Positions 1 to 6,783 of a stretch of 8,290 nucleotides of DNA are shown here, in pieces (position 1 is the stretch's first letter; every line of letters begins with the position of its first letter). The translations under genes were made by a program, and so were the position numbers. The stretch is taken from contig CAAFXF010000086.1 of the NCBI GenBank assembly GCA_900766895.1, positions 1-8,290 of the forward strand, given 5' to 3'. A model generated the notes under the pieces. It worked only from the letters and a program-made list of their open reading frames with translations, made no database searches and was not told the origin of the DNA. The stretch is from Clostridia bacterium (GTDB lineage Bacteria; Bacillota; Clostridia; Oscillospirales; Acutalibacteraceae).

Positions 1-1233
1 AACGACAGTAGGGACAGATTTGTTCCGGAGGATGAGGATTATAATTCCTTATCCCGTAATGATGAGATAATTGACAATCAGCATACGGATTTTGACCTTG
101 ATGCTTTTATGCGGGAAATTAATGAGCCAAAGCGTTCAAGCCGTCAAAGTGAGGATGATTTCATTCCTGAGGTGTATGTTGACCGAGATGCTCAAAGACG
201 ACAGCTCAATGAAGAAAACGCACGCCAAAGGCGTAACACTCCGTCAAAAAGCAATAAGCCTAAAAAACGTTCGTCAGCAGGCGGTAAGGCTAAAAATGTT
301 TTCAGAGCCGTTGTTGCGTTGATTCTTGTTTTGGTAATCGGTGCAGGCTGTATTGTCGGCAGTGCGATGGGCAAAATCAATTATGACGATAACCGTAAAA
401 ATCAGTATGTCGATAGGGCAGAGCTTGTACATTCAGCGTCTGTTACCAACATTCTTTTGCTTGGTGTAGATGCCCGCGACCCAAAGGACGACTCTGCCTC
501 CCGTGCCGATTCTATGATGCTTATATCTATTGATAAGGCACATAATTGTATAAAAATGATTTCGTTTTTGCGTGACACTTGGGTGTATATTCCGTCTGCC
601 GACAAAAAGCAAAGGCTAAACGCCTCCTGCAGTTATGACGGATATAACGGTGTTATTGACACTATCGAGTATAATTTCGGCATTGACATTGACGGCTATG
701 TTGTTGCCGACTTTGAGATGTTTAAGGTGCTTGTTGACAGCATAGGCGGTGTAGAGGTTGAGGTTACCGAAAAGGAAGCAAAAGAGGTTACATCTCATAA
801 AAAACGCTACGGCAACGTAAAGCTTGATGCAGGTAAATATAAGCTGACAGGTGAGCAGGCACTTGCTTATTGCAGAATAAGAAAGATAGACACCGATTTT
901 ATGCGTGCGTACCGTCAAAGAACCGTTATGCAGTCCATACTTAAGGGCATCAAATCTTCAAGCCCTGTTAAGCTTGCCGTAATGGCAACAAAGGCGGCAC
1001 CGTATATTCAAACAAATCTTTCAAAAGCAAAGATTATATCCGCCGGAATCAAGGCGTTGCCCTGTATCAGCGAGATGGCAGAGGTTCGTGTTCCGTTTGA
1101 TAAAACATGGCAGTATTCCACCATAGGCGGTGCAAGTGTAATAACAATTGATGTTGATAAAAACAAGGAACAGCTTATAGATTTGATATACAACAAAACC
1201 TCTTCGGAAATCAAAGCGGAGCAAAATAATTAA
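1..1233 (+). CDS. LCP (LytR-CpsA-Psr) family cell-wall polymer ligase, 5'-partial
   Basis: LCP enzymes are membrane-anchored phosphotransferases that move lipid-linked anionic glycopolymers (teichoic acids, capsule) onto peptidoglycan outside the membrane. The frame is open from base 1 to the TAA at 1231-1233 (410 visible codons). The first in-frame ATG (109) has no Shine-Dalgarno sequence before it, and acidic coding-like sequence continues upstream of it, so the gene is cut by the window edge. Numbering from the ATG at 109: residues 1-62 are charged, Arg/Lys/Asn/Ser rich and probably disordered; 64-87 form one hydrophobic anchor; the LCP domain covers about 112-282. Family motifs are visible: NILLLGVDAR (114-123), SRADSMMLIS with R132 and D134, SFLRDTW with R155 and D156, LTGEQALAYCRIR (246-258), and DTDFMRAYRQR (261-271), which holds conserved arginines. 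There is no C-terminal LytR_C domain; the protein ends about 90 residues after the LCP core. The polymer substrate cannot be told. Family assignment is secure. Confidence 0.95.
   Translation, partial: NDSRDRFVPEDEDYNSLSRNDEIIDNQHTDFDLDAFMREINEPKRSSRQSEDDFIPEVYVDRDAQRRQLNEENARQRRNTPSKSNKPKKRSSAGGKAKNVFRAVVALILVLVIGAGCIVGSAMGKINYDDNRKNQYVDRAELVHSASVTNILLLGVDARDPKDDSASRADSMMLISIDKAHNCIKMISFLRDTWVYIPSADKKQRLNASCSYDGYNGVIDTIEYNFGIDIDGYVVADFEMFKVLVDSIGGVEVEVTEKEAKEVTSHKKRYGNVKLDAGKYKLTGEQALAYCRIRKIDTDFMRAYRQRTVMQSILKGIKSSSPVKLAVMATKAAPYIQTNLSKAKIISAGIKALPCISEMAEVRVPFDKTWQYSTIGGASVITIDVDKNKEQLIDLIYNKTSSEIKAEQNN
301..369 (+). other. Transmembrane anchor of the LCP protein
   Basis: This stretch encodes about 23 mostly hydrophobic residues (core AVVALILVLVIGAG). 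A strongly basic stretch before it (KKRSSAGGKAK) and the LCP domain after it predict an N-in, C-out topology, as is usual for the family. Confidence 0.85.
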
Positions 1234-1244
1234 CTATATTAAAA

Positions 1245-1273
1245 TTGACTTTATAAGTGTTATTTGTTATAAT
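1245..1273 (+). promoter_or_regulatory. Sigma-A promoter of the GH20-M28 unit, extended -10
   Basis: A TTGACT -35 box (1245-1250) is followed by a 17-base spacer and a perfect TATAAT -10 box (1268-1273). A TGT just before the -10 (1265-1267) forms the TGn extension. Transcription should start near 1280, giving a leader of about 35 bases. It lies 12 bases after the LCP stop codon. No clear terminator separates it from the LCP gene, so some read-through from upstream is possible. Confidence 0.88.
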
Positions 1274-1314
1274 GTTTAAGGTTTCAAATCAGTATTATTT
1301 TTAGGAGAGAAAAT

Positions 1315-2913
1315 ATGCTTTCAGTTATACCTAAGCCGAAGCTTGCAACAGAGCTAAAGGGCAGCTTTGATTTGCCCGAGTCGGCAAAGGCTTATTCGGA
1401 TTTTGATATGCCATTGCTTGCCCAAAGGGCACAGCTTTGCCAAACGGCTGATGAGGCTTGTATTGTTATCAGTAGGGATGAGAGCCTTGCCAAAGAAGGC
1501 TATATTCTTGATGTTACGGTAAACGGCATTATCATTTCGGCAAACAATAAAATAGGAGCTTATTATGCGCTTCAAACCGTAAGAAAGCTCTGTCATTATG
1601 ATACAGGCGGCAGGCAGGTGCCCTGCTGTCATATTGAGGACGAACCGAGATTTTCGTTCAGAGGTATTTCTCTTGACGTTTCGCGTCATTTTTACAGTGT
1701 TGAATATATTAAGCAATTTCTTGATTGGATTTTTATGGAAAAGCTCAATGTGTTCCATTGGCACCTTACGGACGATAACGGCTGGAGAATAGAAATCAAA
1801 AAATACCCGCTTTTAACCGAAATAGGCTCAAAGCGCTCCTTTACCCAAATCGGCGGATGGAAATGCGCCAAGATGGAAAAGAAGGAGTACGGCGGATATT
1901 ACACACAGGAGCAAATTAAGGATGTTGTTGCATACGCAAAGGAAAGGGGAATTACCGTTATTCCCGAGATAGATTTTCCTGCTCACTGCGCTGCTGCCTT
2001 TGCTTCGTACAGCTATCTTGCTTGCAGAGATGAAAAAACCGATGTATCCGGCTTTTTCGGCGGTCTTATCCCAACTGTTGTGTTCAAAAACCGTGATTGG
2101 AACAGAACGCTGTGTATGGGAAAGGATGAAACATTTGAGTTTGTATACGGAGTTCTTGATGAGGTATGCGAGCTTTTTGATTCTCCGTTTATTCACCTCG
2201 GCGGTGATGAGGCACCAAAGAATGAGTGGAAAAAGTGCCCTCGCTGTCAGCAGGTTATGAAGGAAAATAACCTAAAGAATGAGGATGAGCTTCAGGGCTG
2301 GTTTGAAAATAAGCTTTGCGAATACCTCAAAACAAAGGGTAAGCGAATGATAGGCTGGAACGAAATCCTCGCCGCAAAGAATGTAAATAACGAGGAAAAG
2401 AGCATCGTTGCACAGTATTGGACTCCGCAGCGTGATAAAAACGCAGAGGAATACGTAAACAACGGCGGTCAGATGATTATGAGCAATCATCGCTCGTTCT
2501 ATTTTGATATGACCTACGGTCAGTATCCGCTTAAGTATACATACGATTACAGCCTTAAAAAATACGGCGTAACCGATGAAAATGTAAAGAACGTTCTCGG
2601 CGTAGAGGGCGAGCTTTGGACAGAGTGGATAAGAGATAAGGATAGGCTTGAAATGCTTGCATTTCCGCGAATTCAGGCTCTTGCCGAGGTTGCGTGGACG
2701 CCGGAAGGCAAGCGTGATTTTAACGACTTCAAGGCAAGGCTTGATGATTATAAGCCAACCTTTGATGCCTTGGGTATCAATTATGCTGTTGACAAGGTGT
2801 GTATGATTAAAAATCCAATTAAACGCAAGCACATCATCAACAAATTCTTCAGGGGCAACCCTGACCTCGAAAATCAATTAAATGCCGAATATAAAGCTAA
2901 AGGAGAAAGATAG
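1315..2913 (+). CDS. Cytosolic beta-N-acetylhexosaminidase, glycoside hydrolase family 20
   Basis: GH20 enzymes remove terminal beta-linked GlcNAc or GalNAc from glycans, chitin-type sugars or wall fragments by substrate-assisted catalysis. The 532-residue protein has an N-terminal GH20b-type alpha/beta domain (about 1-110) and a GH20 TIM barrel (about 114-465). Visible motifs: RGISLDVSRH (116-125), FHWHLTDDNGWRIE (147-160), PEIDFPAHC (217-225), HLGGDE with the catalytic pair D298-E299, CPRCQ (308-312), IGWNEIL (346-352) and GELWTEW (432-438). D298 would orient the substrate N-acetyl group and E299 is the acid/base. There is no signal peptide or membrane segment, so it should act in the cytosol on imported oligosaccharides or recycled wall fragments. 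The ATG at 1315 has AGGAGAG at 1303-1309. It is the first gene after a strong promoter and is followed one base later by an M28 peptidase gene. GlcNAc versus GalNAc preference and the linkage are not readable. Confidence 0.95.
   Translation: MLSVIPKPKLATELKGSFDLPESAKAYSDFDMPLLAQRAQLCQTADEACIVISRDESLAKEGYILDVTVNGIIISANNKIGAYYALQTVRKLCHYDTGGRQVPCCHIEDEPRFSFRGISLDVSRHFYSVEYIKQFLDWIFMEKLNVFHWHLTDDNGWRIEIKKYPLLTEIGSKRSFTQIGGWKCAKMEKKEYGGYYTQEQIKDVVAYAKERGITVIPEIDFPAHCAAAFASYSYLACRDEKTDVSGFFGGLIPTVVFKNRDWNRTLCMGKDETFEFVYGVLDEVCELFDSPFIHLGGDEAPKNEWKKCPRCQQVMKENNLKNEDELQGWFENKLCEYLKTKGKRMIGWNEILAAKNVNNEEKSIVAQYWTPQRDKNAEEYVNNGGQMIMSNHRSFYFDMTYGQYPLKYTYDYSLKKYGVTDENVKNVLGVEGELWTEWIRDKDRLEMLAFPRIQALAEVAWTPEGKRDFNDFKARLDDYKPTFDALGINYAVDKVCMIKNPIKRKHIINKFFRGNPDLENQLNAEYKAKGER
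2901..2906 (+). promoter_or_regulatory. Ribosome binding site that sets the M28 start at 2915
   Basis: AGGAGA lies inside the last codons of the GH20 gene, 8 bases before the ATG at 2915. A longer in-frame ATG at 2882 has no comparable site and would overlap the GH20 gene by 32 bases, so 2915 is the preferred start. Confidence 0.82.
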
Positions 2914-2914
2914 T

Positions 2915-4210
2915 ATGAAATTTAAGGATTTTCCACAGGCAGTCATCGATGAAAATGTTGACTATACCGTAAAGGAAATTACAAACGTAATCAAGAGATA
3001 TGGTCCGCGTGAGTCAGGCAATAAGAATTGTCTTGCCACCCAAAAGCATATCGACAAGGAAATGAAGCCTTTTTGCGACGAAACAGGCTTTGAGTCCTAC
3101 AAAATGGCACCAAAGGCATTTTTGCACTTTACAAAAACAGTATCCGCTTCTGTAATTATTGCGGTTGTTGTTTGTCTTATCTTGGTGTACACAGGTGTAA
3201 TCAGCGGTATCGGAGGCTCTGATTTCTTCCTGCCTCAGTGTATCGTAGGCGGTGTTGTACTTGTCAGCTTGTTCATCACTCTTATGGAGTTTTTGCTCTA
3301 TAAGCCGTTTTGTGATGTTCTCTATAAGAAAATTGAGGGCAATAACTATTATGCTGTTCGTAAGCCAAAGGGCGAGGTAAAAAGAAGAATTGTTATTTCA
3401 GGTCACTGCGACTCTGCATATCAGTGGCGTCACATTTACTACGGTAAAAAGTTTCCTCTTATGACAATCTGTATGGCGGGTACAATCGTATGTGCGTTTG
3501 CATCTGTTGTTGTTGCTGTTGTTGCCATTATCGCAAACTTTGTTGACATGGGTGCGTTCGGCGAATTTATGGTAAATTACAGCTTCTATTTCCATTGCCT
3601 TACTGCATTGTTTATGGTTACTCTTTTCCTCTTTGTAGATTTTAAGACAATTTCACCGGGTGCAAACGATAACCTTACAGGTACATACTCTGCTGTTTGT
3701 GCTCTTCGTATGCTTGATATGGCAGGAGTAGAGTTTGAAAACACAGAGGTTGTTGCCATGATTACAGACGGTGAGGAGGCAGGCCTTCGCGGATGTAAGC
3801 AGTGGGCAAAGGACCATAAGGATGAATATATGAATTCAGGTGTAGAAACTGCCGTTCTTTGCGTTGATACACTTACAGACCTTGAATATCTTAATGTTTA
3901 CAGCCGTGATATGACAGGTACTGTTAAGCACGACCAAAACTTCAGTAATCTTGTTATGGAATCTGCAAAGGAAGCAGGTCATAATGATTTGAAGTTTGCT
4001 AATGTATTCTTTGGCTCATCAGATGCTGCGGCATTTACTCAGGCGGGAATTACCGCTACATGCCTTGCGGCTATGGATCCGGCTCCGGCAGATTACTATC
4101 ACAATGTTCGTGACAGCTACGACCGTCTGGTGCCTGAGGCTATCAAGACAGGCTACGAGGTTATTTTGTCAACAATCTTTAATTTTGACGAAAAGGGCAT
4201 TAACGGTTAA
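2915..4210 (+). CDS. Membrane-embedded M28-family zinc metallopeptidase
   Basis: M28 enzymes are mostly di-zinc aminopeptidases. From the ATG at 2915 the protein has 431 residues. The usual ligand set can be read in order: H164 in SGHCDS, D252 in PGANDNLTG, E287-E288 in TDGEEAG (catalytic base and ligand), D318 in CVDTLTD, and H396 in YYHNVRDSYD. The catalytic site therefore looks intact. Four hydrophobic segments are visible: about 77-96 and 106-128 before the catalytic core, and about 182-209 and 220-241 between H164 and D252. Basic residues flank the inner ends (KPFCDVLYKK after segment 2, RHIYYGKK before segment 3). With two hairpins, this places the catalytic domain in the cytosol; that topology is inferred. 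The gene begins one base after the GH20 stop and ends just before a terminator, so the two are probably co-transcribed. The substrate is unknown, with an aminopeptidase acting on short peptides the likeliest. A few M28 members are not peptidases. Confidence 0.9.
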   Translation: MKFKDFPQAVIDENVDYTVKEITNVIKRYGPRESGNKNCLATQKHIDKEMKPFCDETGFESYKMAPKAFLHFTKTVSASVIIAVVVCLILVYTGVISGIGGSDFFLPQCIVGGVVLVSLFITLMEFLLYKPFCDVLYKKIEGNNYYAVRKPKGEVKRRIVISGHCDSAYQWRHIYYGKKFPLMTICMAGTIVCAFASVVVAVVAIIANFVDMGAFGEFMVNYSFYFHCLTALFMVTLFLFVDFKTISPGANDNLTGTYSAVCALRMLDMAGVEFENTEVVAMITDGEEAGLRGCKQWAKDHKDEYMNSGVETAVLCVDTLTDLEYLNVYSRDMTGTVKHDQNFSNLVMESAKEAGHNDLKFANVFFGSSDAAAFTQAGITATCLAAMDPAPADYYHNVRDSYDRLVPEAIKTGYEVILSTIFNFDEKGING

Positions 4211-4224
4211 TAATGTGTAATTAG

Positions 4225-4265
4225 AAGAAATCCATATTAATATAAATGTGGATTTCTTTTATTTT
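4225..4265 (+). terminator. Rho-independent terminator of the GH20-M28 unit
   Basis: The arms 4225-4238 (AAGAAATCCATATT) and 4245-4258 (AATGTGGATTTCTT) pair over 14 bp with one G-U pair and a 6-base loop. A T-rich tail (TTATTTT) follows. The stem is AT-rich but long and uninterrupted. It starts 15 bases after the M28 stop codon. The left flank is not T-rich on the opposite strand, so it should work in the + direction only. Confidence 0.88.
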
Positions 4266-4268
4266 ATA

Positions 4269-4297
4269 TTGTATATTTTATTTATATGTGTTAAAAT
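4269..4297 (+). promoter_or_regulatory. Probable sigma-A promoter of the glyA operon
   Basis: TTGTAT (4269-4274) and TAAAAT (4292-4297) are separated by 17 bases, and a TGT at 4289-4291 gives an extended -10. Transcription would begin near 4304, leaving a leader of only about 24 bases, too short for a riboswitch or attenuator. The region is so AT-rich that other boxes are possible, for example TATTAT at 4303-4308, which lacks a well-spaced -35. Confidence 0.65.
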
Positions 4298-4327
4298 AAA
4301 TGTATTATATTTATTGGAGGGTTATCT

Positions 4328-5581
4328 ATGTATAACGATTATTTTGATTCAATTGCCGAGGTTGCTAAAACCGATAAAGAGGTTGCCGATGCTATGGCAT
4401 TGGAGCTTAAAAGACAAAGAGAAAATATTGAGCTTATTGCTTCCGAAAACCTTGTTTCTCCACAGGTTATGGCTGCCATGGGCTCTGTTTTGACAAATAA
4501 GTATGCCGAAGGACTTCCGTCAAAAAGATACTACGGCGGATGCCAGTATGTTGATATAGTTGAGGAAATCGCAATTAAGCGTGCATGCGAGCTTTTCGGT
4601 GCAAAGTTCGCCAATGTTCAGCCACATTCGGGCGCGCAGGCAAACACTGCTGTATATCTTGCACTTCTTAAGCCGGGTGATACTGTTATGGGTATGAGCC
4701 TTGATAACGGCGGTCATCTCACTCACGGCTCACCTGCAAATATTTCGGGCAAGTATTTCAACTTTGTACCTTACGGTGTAAACGAGGATGGCTATATTGA
4801 CCTTGCAGAGTTTGCAAAGCAGGTTAATAAGGTTAAGCCAAGGCTTATTGTTGCAGGTGCTTCTGCTTATCCGAGAGAGATTGATTTTGCCACAATGGCA
4901 GATATTTCTCATGCAAACGGCGCAATGTTTATGGTTGATATGGCTCACATTGCCGGCCTTGTTGCAGCAGGTCTTCATCAGTCTCCCGTACCGTATGCAG
5001 ATGTTGTAACAACCACTACTCATAAAACATTAAGAGGTCCCCGTGGCGGCCTTATCCTTTGCAACAACCCTTATCTTGCAAAGAAGCTTAATTCTGCTGT
5101 GTTCCCGGGTACACAGGGCGGTCCGCTTATGCACGTTATCGCCGGCAAGGCTGTTTGCTTCGGCGAGGCTCTTAATCCTGAATTTAAGGAATATCAGCAA
5201 AGAGTTATTGACAATGCACAGGCTCTTGCAAATGGTCTTATTTCAAGAGGTCAAAATCTTGTTTCGGGCGGTACGGATAATCATCTTTGCCTCCTTGATT
5301 TAAGAGGAACAGGCGTAACAGGTAAGGAGCTTGAGGCAAGACTTGATGAGGTGCATATCACTCTTAACAAGAATACAGTGCCTAATGAGCCGCTTTCACC
5401 GTTTGTTACATCAGGTGTTCGTATCGGCACTCCTGCTGCTACAACCCGTGGACTTAATACAGATGATTTTGATAAGATTGCAGAATATATTTCTCTCGCT
5501 GTTACCGATTTTGAGTCAAGCAAGCAGAATATTCTTGACGGTGTAGCAGAGATTTGTGCAAAGTATCCACTTTACGAATAA
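4328..5581 (+). CDS. glyA: Serine hydroxymethyltransferase
   Basis: This PLP enzyme interconverts serine plus tetrahydrofolate with glycine plus 5,10-methylene-tetrahydrofolate in the cytosol, the main entry of one-carbon units. The 417-residue length is that of bacterial GlyA. Diagnostic segments are intact: LIASENLVSPQVM (36-48), NKYAEGLPSKRYYGGCQYVD (57-76), SGAQAN (101-106), H130 (the residue that stacks on PLP), VDMAHIAGLVAAG (203-215), the PLP-lysine motif TTTTHKTLRGPRGG with K233, PGTQGGPLMH (260-269), and R366 in GVRIGTPA (carboxylate binding). The start at 4328 has GGAGGG at 4316-4321, 6 bases upstream. It is the first gene of a unit with its own promoter. It is followed after 13 bases, without a terminator, by a teichoic-acid-type transferase gene, so it is probably co-transcribed with envelope genes. 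Folate and glycine supply is its known role; a specific link to the envelope is inference only. Confidence 0.98.
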   Translation: MYNDYFDSIAEVAKTDKEVADAMALELKRQRENIELIASENLVSPQVMAAMGSVLTNKYAEGLPSKRYYGGCQYVDIVEEIAIKRACELFGAKFANVQPHSGAQANTAVYLALLKPGDTVMGMSLDNGGHLTHGSPANISGKYFNFVPYGVNEDGYIDLAEFAKQVNKVKPRLIVAGASAYPREIDFATMADISHANGAMFMVDMAHIAGLVAAGLHQSPVPYADVVTTTTHKTLRGPRGGLILCNNPYLAKKLNSAVFPGTQGGPLMHVIAGKAVCFGEALNPEFKEYQQRVIDNAQALANGLISRGQNLVSGGTDNHLCLLDLRGTGVTGKELEARLDEVHITLNKNTVPNEPLSPFVTSGVRIGTPAATTRGLNTDDFDKIAEYISLAVTDFESSKQNILDGVAEICAKYPLYE

Positions 5582-5586
5582 TAATC

Positions 5587-5591
5587 GGTGA
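5587..5591 (+). promoter_or_regulatory. Weak, closely spaced ribosome binding site before the first transferase
   Basis: GGTGA lies only 3 bases before the ATG at 5595 and is the poorest Shine-Dalgarno match in the window. Translation of this gene may depend on coupling to glyA, which ends 13 bases upstream. Confidence 0.4.
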
Positions 5592-5594
5592 ACT

Positions 5595-6782
5595 ATGATT
5601 AACCTACTCGGTAGAATATTCGTAGCGGTAATGAACCTCGTTTATTCGTTGTTTAAGCTGCGTAAAACTAAAAATCAAATTACTTTTATATCAAGGCAAA
5701 GCGAGGAGCCGTCCCTCGATTTTCAGTATTTAATCAACGAAATCAGGACAGGCTATCCACAGTATGAGGTTGTTGTTTTGTGCAAAATGATACCTGCGTC
5801 ACTCGGCGGTAGGGTAAAATACCTTGCAGAAATCTTTAGGCAGATGAACGCATTGTCAAGGTCAAAGGTTGTTGTACTTGACGGCTACTGTATTTTGGCT
5901 TCTGTGCTCAATCATAAAAAGGATTTGCACATCATCCAAATTTGGCATGCTCTCGGTGCGTTTAAGAAATTCGGAAAGTCTATTCTTGATAAAGCGGGTG
6001 GTAAATCATCTGCAACTGCAAGCGCCTTTAAGATGCACAGAAATTATGAGCTTATAGCATCATCGGGTGATAAGTGCGTTCCCCATTTTGCCGAGGCGTT
6101 CGGTCAGCCACAGAATAAATTTATTCCTATCGGTATTCCGCGTATGGATTATTTGACCGATAAGGCAAAGGACAGAGAGGTTAAAAGCAGAATTTTTGCT
6201 GTGTATCCACAGCTTGATAACGGCAAAAAAACTATCCTGTATGTTCCTACCTTCAGGGATAATAGGGAGGATATTGAAGCCTTGCACCTCGCAACGCAGG
6301 AGCTTGTAAGCAGTGTTGATTATTCAAGCTTTAACCTTGTTGTAAAGCACCATGTTGTTGATACAAACAAAGAGGAGGTTTATGTTGACTCACCTCAAAA
6401 CGCCACTGTCGGCGAGCAGTTTGCGGGTATGGACTTTATGTGCGTTGCCGATTATGTTGTAACGGATTACAGCTCTGTTATATATGAGGCAGTGCTTAAG
6501 GATTTGCCGATATATATCTACTGCTTTGACAGTGAAAGATATATTAACGAGCGAGGCTTTTATATAGATTTTTGGAATGATATTCCTGCAGTTTACGGCA
6601 AAACAGGTAAGGAAATTGTTGATGCAATTTCATCGGGTACTACGGCAGATTTGTCAAAAATAAACACCTTTAAGCAGGATTACGTTAATAAAAAATTTGA
6701 CAGTATTACATCCGTGTACGGCAAAATAATAGATATGCTTATGCACGACAGCTACGATAACAGATACAATTTTAAGGCATAG
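5595..6782 (+). CDS. CDP-glycerol glycerophosphotransferase family protein (TagB/TagF-like), first tandem copy
   Basis: The family uses CDP-activated polyols, classically CDP-glycerol, to build poly(glycerol phosphate) chains on lipid carriers at the inner membrane face. The 395-residue protein is close in size to TagB primases and much shorter than TagF polymerases. Residues 1-20 form a hydrophobic or amphipathic membrane-association helix. The N-terminal Rossmann-like half starts with TFISRQSEEPSLDF (30-43). Core motifs: QIWHALGAFKKFG (115-127) with H118, IASSGDKCVPHFAEAFG (154-170), IPIGIPRMD (177-185), LYVPTFRDN (215-223), VVKHHV (249-254), VTDYSSVIYEA (289-299) and ERGFYIDF (319-326). 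The usual KLHP motif is here KHHV, keeping the His but not the Pro. It sits between glyA and a diverged paralogue. The acceptor and the exact polyol are not readable; a sugar-phosphate or other CDP-polyol donor is possible. No separate cytidylyltransferase gene is in the window. Confidence 0.9.
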   Translation: MINLLGRIFVAVMNLVYSLFKLRKTKNQITFISRQSEEPSLDFQYLINEIRTGYPQYEVVVLCKMIPASLGGRVKYLAEIFRQMNALSRSKVVVLDGYCILASVLNHKKDLHIIQIWHALGAFKKFGKSILDKAGGKSSATASAFKMHRNYELIASSGDKCVPHFAEAFGQPQNKFIPIGIPRMDYLTDKAKDREVKSRIFAVYPQLDNGKKTILYVPTFRDNREDIEALHLATQELVSSVDYSSFNLVVKHHVVDTNKEEVYVDSPQNATVGEQFAGMDFMCVADYVVTDYSSVIYEAVLKDLPIYIYCFDSERYINERGFYIDFWNDIPAVYGKTGKEIVDAISSGTTADLSKINTFKQDYVNKKFDSITSVYGKIIDMLMHDSYDNRYNFKA

Positions 6783-6783
6783 T

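Noticed and set aside
109..111. ATG at 109 as the true start of the LCP gene
   Set aside because: No Shine-Dalgarno sequence precedes it and the frame is open with similar acidic coding sequence back to base 1.
71..322. 83-codon ORF overlapping the start of the LCP gene in another frame
   Set aside because: It lies wholly within the LCP frame, has no ribosome binding site and its product resembles no family; it is a shadow frame.
1251..1272. TTATAA inverted repeat across the promoter spacer as an operator or hairpin
   Set aside because: TTATAA is its own reverse complement and the second copy is part of the -10 box; in such AT-rich DNA this is expected by chance.
2272..2877. 201-codon ORF on the minus strand
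   Set aside because: It is antisense to the well-conserved GH20 catalytic domain, its translation has no recognisable motif, and no promoter or ribosome binding site is seen; it is a shadow.
2882..2914. Longer in-frame start (ATG at 2882) for the M28 peptidase
   Set aside because: It overlaps the GH20 gene and has no ribosome binding site, while the ATG at 2915 has AGGAGA at a proper distance.
4211..4327. Riboswitch (glycine or tetrahydrofolate type) ahead of glyA
   Set aside because: The 117-base spacer is used by a terminator and a promoter, and the leader is too short and AT-rich to hold either aptamer.
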